From NCBI GenBank assembly GCA_937967535.1, contig CALCMV010000119.1:1-9229 (forward strand): DNA of 9,229 nucleotides. Reading direction: 5' to 3'. This stretch comes from an uncultured Saprospiraceae bacterium (GTDB lineage Bacteria; Bacteroidota; Bacteroidia; Chitinophagales; Saprospiraceae). This document shows positions 1-7,500 of this stretch, in pieces. The notes beneath the pieces are model-generated. The model made no database searches. It was given only the letters and a program-made list of their open reading frames with translations, and was not told the origin of the DNA. The translations under genes and the position numbers were made by a program. How positions within the stretch are numbered: the stretch's first letter is position 1; each line of letters begins with the position of its first letter.

Positions 1-3
1 AAA

Positions 4-17
4 TTGAGTATTGAGTG
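4..17. repeat. Tandem heptamer TTGAGTR x2 at the window edge
   Basis: TTGAGTA and TTGAGTG are adjacent at 4-17. The array may continue outside the window. The rest of 1-144, downstream of the propeller gene, is A/T-rich with only weak A/T-only hairpins (for example 31-38 with 65-72) and no convincing terminator. Confidence 0.4.
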
Positions 18-144
18 TTTTTTGATTATTAATTAAATATAATTTTAATTTGTATTAATTTAAAATTTAATTATTTACAAAAATAAAAATAAATAAATTA
101 CTCGCGTTCGATTTGTAATTTTTAATTTGGCGAACACATTGTAT

Positions 145-3100
145 TTATTTCTTCAAAATTTTCTCTACAAAAGTTTCCTCACCAATCGTTACGCGCAATA
201 CGTATGTGCCGGGAGATAAGGCACCCATATCAATACGGGTAAATACATCAGGCACAGTGAAGTCATTTTGACCAACTTTTCTGCCGAGTGCATCATACAA
301 TTCGATTTGAACATCGTCGTTGATGATACCGTTAAATGCGAGATTGATATGGTCGGTAAACGGATTGGGATAAACACGATAAATACCTACTTCATCCACA
401 TTGCGACGCAGTACGATGATGTCTGAGAAAAATACGCCGCCGTCGAGGTCAGTCGCCTTTACGCGGAGGTAGTAGAGTGGTCGTCTTTGGTCACTATATA
501 CATTGGAGTAAGCCACTTGGTTGATGGAAAATCCTGCGGCATCAAAACGCTCACTTTCGCTGAATTTCATCCAGTCACGCCCATTGATAGAAAACTCGAC
601 TTCAAAGAAATCACTGCGAAATTCGGGTTCTGTTCTCCAATTGACAGCAAGCTCTGTGGTGCTTGGAAAGTTGCCTGAAAATTCGGTGATAATCGTGCGT
701 AATTCGCCTTCTTGTTTGAGGGCATTGATTTCTACATCGTCAATGGCAAGTCCGGCGGCTGTATTCATTTCATTGGTGCGAAATACAAATCTGAACGCAA
801 CATTATTGCCTGCCAAGTCTGTAATATTCGTTCTGAATCTTGTAAAATTATTGCCTGATGTGCGTCCTGTAAAGTACTGACTACCGGTAGGAAAGACCGT
901 ACCACCACCACTATTTGAATTGTCGAAATTATACCAATTTTCGTCACGCACACCGAGTACATTCCAATTTCTGCCGCCATTGATAGAGTACTCTACGCGG
1001 AAGCCGTCGAAGCCCTGCTGAATATCGTATCGCGCCCAAAAGCTAAACTCATAAATCCCCTCTTCGGTCATGTCATATTTGGGTGTGTAGAGCATGGTTT
1101 CTGTATTATTTTCGTAGAATGGCTCATCCAAACCCACGACCCAGGCATTTTCTCCGCTATGCGTACCACTCTTATTGGGCATGACGGAATTACCGCGTTC
1201 AAATCTAGTCCCCGAAATATGAAATACTCCAAAATCGGTATTTGCGGCATCCTCAAAATCGCCCGTAAAATCAGCACCGCCTGTAATGGAAGCGGTTTCT
1301 TTATCCGGCAAAACTTTAATTTGGTCACTTGTCGTTTGATTGCCTTCGATAGTGAGATTGACATCGTAAGTACCGAAGTCGGTATAAGTGTATTCGGGAT
1401 TGCGGACATTATCTGTTCCGCCATCACCAAATTCCCACAACCAAGTACTCGGATTGATGGAAAAGTCAAGAAATTCAACGGCTTCGTCTTCATAAGCGAT
1501 TTGTGGGATATTGAGTCGCACGACGGGGTCTGCCAAGCCATCAGTCGTCCAGAGTCCGCGTCCGTGTGTGCCTACGGCGATGAATTTGTCGCTTTGGCGG
1601 GCTTGCAGCATATCGCAGCGTACAAGTGGTAGTCCATTCGTTTGTGGCATCCATACGGTATTGTCGCCATTTAGATCTTCTGTAGCCCACACACCCGCTT
1701 CGGTAGCGATAAAAGCTTGGTCGGCATTATCAGGATTGAAAACTACCCAACGTACAGGCATGTCGGGCAAGTCGCCTTCCACGCTTTGCCAAGTCTCGCC
1801 GCCGTCTGTGCTTTCCAAGATACTTACTACACCATAATTAGATTGAGTGACGAGTACGTGGTCTTCATTGCCACGCTCAATTTCGATACAAGAAACAGAA
1901 CCGCCTGACTGTAAGTTAATCAGTTCGCCTTCGACTTCTTCGCCTTCATGGGCATTATCTATAATAAGGTAAGATGAATTATTCGTTGCCCAATAAATAC
2001 GGTTGTCAATATTAGGGGAGACCGCAATGTGACGTGCGCTGGCAAATGTATTTGCAATATCAACCGTATCTCCTCGTGGCTGAGTAATATCCCAACGATA
2101 ATACGTTCCGCTACCCACATTAGATGATACATACAAAATTTTCGCATCACTATCGTATTGAGAAATAGCGACAAAATCACCATCCGAATCTACGCCTCCG
2201 GCATCAAAACTTTGTCCACCGTTGTTAGACAAAGAATAAATACCTCCTTGGAGAGAAACCAATTGATACTCCGGGTCATTTTGGTCAATGTGACAATACA
2301 TACCGTCACCGCCCAATACGACACGGGTACGGGCAATTTCGTAACTGTTAAATTGAAGACTGCTATTATCCTGCGAACCGGCGAGAAAATAATCTGAATA
2401 CAGTCCCGGGTGCATGGCACAAGCATAGAATTGAGTGACATTATAGCCACTGTTTCGGTGTCTGGCTTGGATATTTCCGGGCGATGATGCGCCATTGGTG
2501 GTACGATAAATACCGCCGTCATTTCCAAAATAAATCACATTGCTATTACCTTCTTCGTATAGGATAAAATGCTGATCAACGTGCATATTGGGACTCAAAG
2601 CAGCAGACCATGTACTACCGCCATCGGTAGACATATGTTGGTTGATACCACCTACAATGACACGGTCGGGATTATTGGGGTCAACGGCAATACAGAGGTC
2701 GTACCAGCCTTGTCGGCGGGTAAAAGCAAGGGGACTATTCGGTGTTAATGTAGGAATAGGGCGTTCGAACCAAAATCCGCCGTCATTTGTAGTTTTATAA
2801 ATTGCTTCTGCATCAAGACCAACCGTTACAAGTGCATACAGCGTACCCGGGTCAGATTGAGAAACCCCCAACTCTAAACGCGAAAAACCATTCGGAAAAC
2901 CCACTCCCACACTAGTAATCTGCTCCCATGTACCGACATCGCCAATATTGGGTCCCATCGGCGTTTTGAAAATACGGGCATTGCCTGTATTGAATCCTGT
3001 GGCACAATAAATATCGTTATTTGGTCCGAGTTGAACGTCAGAAACATCGGGTCGGATGGTCATTACGCCTTGCCATGTTTCGCCTCCATCCTGACTACGC

Positions 3101-3825
3101 CGCACACCATTCGAGCGAGTGCCTACATACACATCGCCATTCGGATGCACCAATATTCTTTGTGAATAATAAAAGGTTGAATTGGAAGTAGCGGGAAGAT
3201 GCTGCCACGTATCACCACCATCAGTTGATTTCCAAATACCAAGCCCTCTACCGCCTGACCTAGTACCTGCCCCACTGCTTGCGGTATATCCCTCTCCGGT
3301 ACAAAAGTACATGATATCAGGATTGTTCGGGTCTTGTGTAAGGCTGCTGATATTCATACTTCCGAGAAAATCACCGAGATTTTCCCAGAAAGGTTCGGTA
3401 GCCGTAATGTCGCGGGTACGCCACAAACCGCCTGTGATACCTGCGGTAAATACGGTCTTATTGCTAGGGTCATTTTTATCAATCAAAATGGTGCGGGTAC
3501 GTCCGCCTACGTCGAAAGGTCCGCGTTCGCGCCAACGGGCATTGAGTATATTTGCTGTACCCGATTTCAGTTTGAGTTCTGCTTTTTTCTCCTCAATGAC
3601 ACGCTCAACTTCCAACAGACGCTCAACGGGCGGATAGCCCAAAGCCGGGTCTTTCGTCATTTCAAAATCGCGCTTGAATGCCTCTTCTATGCGAGTTTGC
3701 TTATCGCCTTCTTCTTCCTCAAATAATTCATTTTCAGGGACTTCTGCTGTCTTTTGCTCGAATTGACATGCAAAAAATACGAGCGTAGTCAAGGACAACA
3801 ATAATAAGTAGAGCAAATTTTTCAT
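145..3825 (-). CDS. Secreted Asp-box (sortilin/VPS10-like) propeller protein with PKD, MAM-like and T9SS type A sorting domains
   Basis: Exported surface or extracellular protein; no catalytic function can be assigned. The N-terminus is hydrophobic and runs into F-F-A-C (Cys20), resembling a lipoprotein signal, followed by an acidic, charged linker to about residue 90. The motif W-R-E-R-G-P-F-D-V-G-G-R-T-R (about 98-111) then opens a beta-propeller-like region with at least six Asp-box/BNR motifs (S/T-x-D-G-G-x-T-W type) near residues 200, 245, 347, 400, 533 and 674. A PKD domain with W-E-F-G-D-G-G lies near 797. A jelly-roll/MAM-like module spans about 853-1035, starting G-D-F-E-D and ending A-I-D-D-V-E-I. 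A fibronectin-like segment follows (about 1045-1140). The C-terminus (about 1147-1226) has Y-P-N-P-F, Y-D-A-L-G-R, L-S-P-G-T-Y-V-L-R-V and a terminal K-I-L-K-K, which is the T9SS type A sorting signal. In the family this directs export through T9SS and cell-surface attachment or release. Asp-box propellers often bind proteins or glycans; a role in adhesion or polymer binding is inference. The start is the only Met before the hydrophobic leader. No frameshift is seen. Confidence 0.93.
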   Translation of the reverse strand: MKNLLYLLLLSLTTLVFFACQFEQKTAEVPENELFEEEEGDKQTRIEEAFKRDFEMTKDPALGYPPVERLLEVERVIEEKKAELKLKSGTANILNARWRERGPFDVGGRTRTILIDKNDPSNKTVFTAGITGGLWRTRDITATEPFWENLGDFLGSMNISSLTQDPNNPDIMYFCTGEGYTASSGAGTRSGGRGLGIWKSTDGGDTWQHLPATSNSTFYYSQRILVHPNGDVYVGTRSNGVRRSQDGGETWQGVMTIRPDVSDVQLGPNNDIYCATGFNTGNARIFKTPMGPNIGDVGTWEQITSVGVGFPNGFSRLELGVSQSDPGTLYALVTVGLDAEAIYKTTNDGGFWFERPIPTLTPNSPLAFTRRQGWYDLCIAVDPNNPDRVIVGGINQHMSTDGGSTWSAALSPNMHVDQHFILYEEGNSNVIYFGNDGGIYRTTNGASSPGNIQARHRNSGYNVTQFYACAMHPGLYSDYFLAGSQDNSSLQFNSYEIARTRVVLGGDGMYCHIDQNDPEYQLVSLQGGIYSLSNNGGQSFDAGGVDSDGDFVAISQYDSDAKILYVSSNVGSGTYYRWDITQPRGDTVDIANTFASARHIAVSPNIDNRIYWATNNSSYLIIDNAHEGEEVEGELINLQSGGSVSCIEIERGNEDHVLVTQSNYGVVSILESTDGGETWQSVEGDLPDMPVRWVVFNPDNADQAFIATEAGVWATEDLNGDNTVWMPQTNGLPLVRCDMLQARQSDKFIAVGTHGRGLWTTDGLADPVVRLNIPQIAYEDEAVEFLDFSINPSTWLWEFGDGGTDNVRNPEYTYTDFGTYDVNLTIEGNQTTSDQIKVLPDKETASITGGADFTGDFEDAANTDFGVFHISGTRFERGNSVMPNKSGTHSGENAWVVGLDEPFYENNTETMLYTPKYDMTEEGIYEFSFWARYDIQQGFDGFRVEYSINGGRNWNVLGVRDENWYNFDNSNSGGGTVFPTGSQYFTGRTSGNNFTRFRTNITDLAGNNVAFRFVFRTNEMNTAAGLAIDDVEINALKQEGELRTIITEFSGNFPSTTELAVNWRTEPEFRSDFFEVEFSINGRDWMKFSESERFDAAGFSINQVAYSNVYSDQRRPLYYLRVKATDLDGGVFFSDIIVLRRNVDEVGIYRVYPNPFTDHINLAFNGIINDDVQIELYDALGRKVGQNDFTVPDVFTRIDMGALSPGTYVLRVTIGEETFVEKILKK

Positions 3826-3836
3826 AGTCTATGTTT

Positions 3837-3861
3837 GTGTTGTAGTGTTGTGGTGTTGTAG
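3837..3861. repeat. Tandem octamer GTGTTGTR, three copies, in the leader of the minus gene
   Basis: Units GTGTTGTA (3837-3844), GTGTTGTG (3845-3852) and GTGTTGTA (3853-3860) are contiguous, differ at one base and are followed by another G. On the transcribed (minus) strand they read as C/A-rich ACAACAC-type units ending about 11 bases before the start codon of the propeller gene. This may be a simple microsatellite. Because it lies where ribosomes bind in a phylum that prefers unstructured A-rich leaders, a change in copy number could alter translation. Confidence 0.75.
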
Positions 3862-3895
3862 TTTTTGTGCTATTGTTGATGTTTTTTACGAAAAA

Positions 3896-3923
3896 CAAAT
3901 CACCATAACATAAGATACTACAA
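3896..3923 (-). promoter_or_regulatory. Weak candidate promoter for the minus-strand propeller gene
   Basis: Read on the minus strand, TTG (complement of 3921-3923) is followed after 17 bases by GTGATTTG (complement of 3896-3903). The latter keeps the TTTG half of TAnnTTTG but not its TA. The position would give a leader of roughly 60 bases that includes the octamer tandem repeat. The match is partial and offered only as the best site seen. Confidence 0.2.
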
Positions 3924-4064
3924 CGCATAAAAGACACCTGCATGGGCTTCTACCCGATATTACAGTTGTAATTAGGAAATGTTCAGTATTTGGTCGGCTA
4001 AATTAAGGTTTTTTGGGGAATAATTACCAAGAATTTTTCTGACAAAAAATTTACGTAATTTTGA

Positions 4065-4095
4065 TGTGACTGATAAGTTTTTATATTTACATTTG
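4065..4095 (+). promoter_or_regulatory. Candidate Bacteroidota sigma-ABfr-type promoter
   Basis: TACATTTG at 4088-4095 is an exact match to the Bacteroidota -7 consensus TAnnTTTG. With the usual 19-base spacing, the -33 element is TGTG at 4065-4068, one mismatch from TTTG. A better-matching TTTG sits at 4060-4063, but its spacing is 24 bases. The predicted start of transcription lies about 35 bases before the signal-peptide ORF. If transcription read through, this promoter could also feed the RHS gene, giving a structured leader of about 450 bases. No clearly better promoter was found closer to the RHS start. Confidence 0.4.
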
Positions 4096-4137
4096 TTACG
4101 TATAAAACATTTATTAACGCATAAAAATAATAACATC

Positions 4138-4242
4138 ATGAAATCTTATTGTTATTTGTTTTTCATAACCTCAATAGTTTGCTTTAACATAAACCTTTTC
4201 AGTCAAGATACTATTCATGGCATAAATTTCAGAAAATTTTAG
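4138..4242 (+). pseudogene. 34-codon signal-peptide-only ORF, probable 5' remnant of a secreted-protein gene
   Basis: The ATG at 4138 opens M-K-S-Y-C-Y-L-F-F-I-T-S-I-V-C-F, followed by N-I-N-L-F-S-Q-D-T: a positive residue, a hydrophobic core and an S-Q/D-T junction typical of Bacteroidota type I signal peptides. Only about eleven residues follow (D-T-I-H-G-I-N-F-R-K-F) before TAG. More in-frame stops come right behind it at 4252, 4261 and 4264. A good TAnnTTTG-like promoter lies about 43 bases upstream of the ATG. The simplest reading is the surviving 5' end of a decayed or recombined gene for an exported protein. It could instead be a real small secreted peptide or a leader ORF for the RHS gene downstream. 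No homologue is recognised. Confidence 0.5.
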
Positions 4243-4249
4243 CTCAACA

Positions 4250-4264
4250 ACTAGTTTGACTAGT
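4250..4264. repeat. Short inverted repeat ACTAGT-TTG-ACTAGT
   Basis: Two copies of the self-complementary hexamer ACTAGT flank TTG, just downstream of the stop of the signal-peptide ORF. It can be read as a 6-bp hairpin or as two adjacent palindromes. There is no T-run after it, so it is not a typical terminator. Its function is unknown and chance is possible. Confidence 0.4.
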
Positions 4265-4329
4265 AGATGTCGATGTGTCAATCAAAATACGGATGTTACG
4301 TATTGTTAATGTGTTAAATATGAAATGTA

Positions 4330-4381
4330 TTTTTTTTTTTATAAAAAATTAGTGTTTTTTTTGTTAAACTATAAAAAATTA
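4330..4381. repeat. T11 homopolymer followed by a 12-base direct repeat with 30-base period
   Basis: Eleven consecutive Ts occupy 4330-4340. TATAAAAAATTA occurs at 4340-4351 and again, identically, at 4370-4381, with a second T-run of eight (4355-4362) between the copies. The block lies 170-220 bases ahead of the RHS start codon. Such tracts bend DNA and are prone to slipped-strand change. The direct repeat could be a duplicated regulatory site or a relic of a small insertion or duplication. Confidence 0.6.
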
Positions 4382-4485
4382 CGATATTGTGCTTTACAAA
4401 AAAACTAATTGAAAAGTAACCACAAAGGGTAAATCTTTTCCAAAACAATACTACTAACAACTCAATCCGGTCTCCACACAATCAT

Positions 4486-4527
4486 CCGCTGACAGTACTA
4501 CTGTCAGTCGGCTTTGCTATTTTTTTT
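4486..4527 (+). terminator. Strong hairpin plus T8 tract in the RHS leader (attenuator or terminator candidate)
   Basis: CTGACAGTA (4489-4497) and TACTGTCAG (4499-4507) form a perfect 9-base inverted repeat around a single C. The stem extends outward by CCG (4486-4488) pairing with CGG (4509-4511) if T4508 is bulged. A run of eight Ts follows at 4520-4527, after eight intervening bases, and the RHS ATG is only 22 bases beyond that. A classical intrinsic terminator has the T-run directly at the stem base, so efficiency is uncertain. Alternatives are a terminator for transcription arriving from the upstream remnant gene, a 5' mRNA stabiliser, or a palindromic DNA site for a dimeric regulator. 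Confidence 0.5.
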
Positions 4528-4549
4528 CTTAACCAAAATTTATATAACC

Positions 4550-7500
4550 ATGAGAAAGTGTATAACACCTATGATGACGATGCTACTGTGCATCTTTTTG
4601 TTCTCCAATAAGATTTCAGCCCAAACTGAACCTCTGGATGCTTATTTCAACACAGAATCCACCTTTACTTCTGCCCCGGTGAGTCCTAATGCCTATTGCT
4701 GTGGGCTGCATACCCTCGTGCCATGCGAGTTGAGTGTAGGGCTACCGAGTATTGATGTGCCGGTATGCAGGTTGGAAGACGTAGATATTTCCGTTCCGGT
4801 GACCTTGAAGTATCACCCTGATGCCGTGAAGCCCGACGAATATCCCGGATGGGTCGGTTTGGGGTGGATGCTACAAGCCGGAGGGTCTATCGTGCGTATC
4901 AATAAAGGCGAACACGACGAGGCATCAGGCGGGTACTATGATCTTGGTCATAGCAATTTAGGCTTTAGTTGGCCTTCGCCCCCTACACCCACAAATGACA
5001 ATTTTGCAGACCTCGAACCCGACGAGTTCCTCTTCAACTTCGCGGGCTATTCCGGCAAGTTTTATTTCAATCATCTCGGCGAATGGGTATTTACCACTAA
5101 TAGCGGTGAGCATTTTGAAATGACTGTTGCTGATACGCCCGTCAGCAATTTTAGCCTTTCGGGAAGTGACTTTGGACTGCCCCTCAACGATTCGGGGAGA
5201 GGCTTTGAGTCTTTCAGCATCAAGACCAATGACGGTACAAAATACACCTTTGGCGGTACACCCAGTTCAGTGGAATATACCCGAACGGTCAACAATGTTG
5301 ATGCCGGCGATTATGTGATTTTCCCGACTGCATGGCACCTCACAAGTATTGAATCTATCAATGGTAATGTCGTCAATTTAGCTTATCAGCGACATGGGGC
5401 AATATTCAGAAAATCACAAAATTTCAACATTCATAATGAATATGATTGTAGTTTGGGATGTAGTAGCAGCCCTTTTGAATATCCTACGGGTATTTCGGAT
5501 TGTTTTTACAAATTTTACAATTCCTATCACATTATTTACCCATCTTATTTGTCAACAATTACGGGTACTGACGGCAATATGCTTGAGTTTGTACGTGAAG
5601 ATTCCAATCAGGAAAATTACGGAAACATAACCATATTAGGGCTTTCGGAAGATACCTATTCCAAATATCCCAAACTCACTAATATCATTCTCCGCCGCGA
5701 TGGTATTATTGAGAAGGAGATGATACTACAATACAACGATGAAAGTGTTACAGCCAATCGCCTGATGCTCAATCAAGTCTATGAGATAGACGACAATAAC
5801 AATCAATTGCCCGGCTATCAATTTGACTATAATGAGACCCAACTGCCCGCCTACCATTCTTTTGAAGTGGATCATTGGGGCTATTATAATGGTGTGGCAT
5901 TATTTGACCCTGATGCTATGATTACTTGTGGAAGTGCTTTAGCCAATCCGGATACCTATATTGGGGCTATCGAAATGCAGCCTAATGTAGGTTTTACAAC
6001 GGCAAGTATTTTAGAAGGGATTGTTTCTCCGATGGGTAGTTATAAAGAATTTGTATATGAACAAAATATCGTTTTCAAGGAAGTTCAAAAAGATTATAAT
6101 ACCTCTTCGTCACAACAGGAAAGCTATGCCAATTTCAGACTAGACGGCATAGCAACGGGAAAAGAAGTGGGCGGTCTGCGAATTGCTGCCATCAATAATT
6201 ACGAATCTCAAAATGCTGCCTTGTTGCGAACCCATGCCTACGACTATGAAGAGCGTGGCATCTTAGATTATACCAGTTATTGTGTAGAACAAGGTGTGGC
6301 TGGTGACATCAGGTATTGGAATATTCAACTGAACAACACCAATAATCTGCGCCATACCAATGGCAGACAAGCCTGCTACACCAATGTCAGACTCACACAG
6401 GCAGACGGCGGCTACCGGATGCTGACTTATTCTAATTTTGATAATGACCTCTCCAATACCAATACGCTTTTATTGGATACACCTCCGCTTGAGTATGAAG
6501 CGAGTGTCGGTGGTCTTCCTGAAGCCCTCCGTACACACACCGCCCCATATTCCTGCCTACACAGAGAACGTGGAAAACTCTTGCAAGAGGATTTGTACAG
6601 GGCAGACGGAGAACTATTGAGACGTACCGAAAATACCTATACTTCACGCAGGATAGAAACCGCCTATCAAGTGCGATGTATCAATACTTGTTATAGCAAT
6701 TCGGGGGATGCCTTACCTACTTTTGCAGCTACTAACAACCTTGCCAATGCCCGCGCTACTGCCTACTATGATTACATCTATCCTGTACATTTGACAGGAC
6801 AGCAGGTAACACAATACGACGAAAACGGCGAAAACGGCAGAATCACCACCCGTAGTTTTGAGTTTGATTATACCGAAAACGATGGTGATTTGAGAGACGA
6901 TAATAATTTGCGCCAAACAAGCATCGTCAATAGCGACGGCAAAGTCTATAAGACCACCTATAAATATACGACCGATTATAATGTCGGTAATGTCTCTTTA
7001 TTTGACGAACAGGAAGCCGGGGCAATACGTCAGGCAAAAGAGCGTAATCTCTTTTTGCCAGTAGAAACCCTACGCTTATTCTCAAACAGTAGCGGTGCTT
7101 CGGAGTACATTATCGGCGGGCAAATCACCACCTATCAGATTAATCCCTCCGGTAGTACTGATGATATTGTCCCTTATCAGACCTACCGCCTCACCTTCCC
7201 CGATGCGGATGGTAATTTGGATATGGTATTGGCAGCTTCATTTAGTGAATCTTCTACCGATAGCGGTATATTTACCTATGATGATAATGGTATCAACGCC
7301 GATTACGAACTGTATCATACTTACAAAGAATACAGCAGCACAGGTATCCCCAAGCAAACCACCCAAGACGGTGGCACACCCAATGCCATCATTCTCAGTG
7401 ATGATGAACTGCTGACGATGGCAAGCATTACTAATGCTGCATACAAGGATGTAGCATATACCGGATTTGAGAACTACGGTAATGGCAACTGGAATATCCT

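Larger units (their letters stand above)
3826..4549. other. Long divergent intergenic region with leader, promoter and repeat elements
   Basis: This 724-base gap separates the two divergent large genes and is visibly more A/T-rich than the coding DNA on either side. Apart from the 34-codon ORF, reading both strands shows no credible gene. An open minus-strand frame at 3734-3943 overlaps the secreted-protein gene and has no recognisable protein character. The region must hold the promoters of both large genes. It also contains an octamer tandem repeat, a T11 tract, a 30-bp-period direct repeat and a strong hairpin, listed separately. The 11-mer AACGCATAAAA occurs twice on the same strand (3922-3932 and 4116-4126), which may be chance in A/T-rich DNA. 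Confidence 0.7.

Noticed and set aside
106..135. GTTCG/CGAAC inverted repeat as terminator of the propeller gene
   Set aside because: Only five pairs with a loop of about 20 bases and no appropriate T-run on the minus strand; too weak.
1068..1632. 157-codon open frames on both strands within the propeller gene
   Set aside because: They overlap the PKD and jelly-roll coding region of the 1226-residue protein, whose domains are clear. The alternative translations look random.
3734..3943. 69-codon minus-strand frame spanning the start of the propeller gene and its leader
   Set aside because: Most of its upstream part comes from the GTGTTGTR repeat and A/T-rich leader, and it overlaps the real start in another frame.
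4267..4317. 16-codon ATG frame after the signal-peptide ORF
   Set aside because: Too short, no export signal or start context, and within A/T-rich non-coding sequence.
4514..4549. Upstream TTG start for the RHS gene
   Set aside because: It would put extra residues from the T-rich leader before a well-formed signal peptide; ATG 4550 begins exactly at M-R-K with a normal leader.
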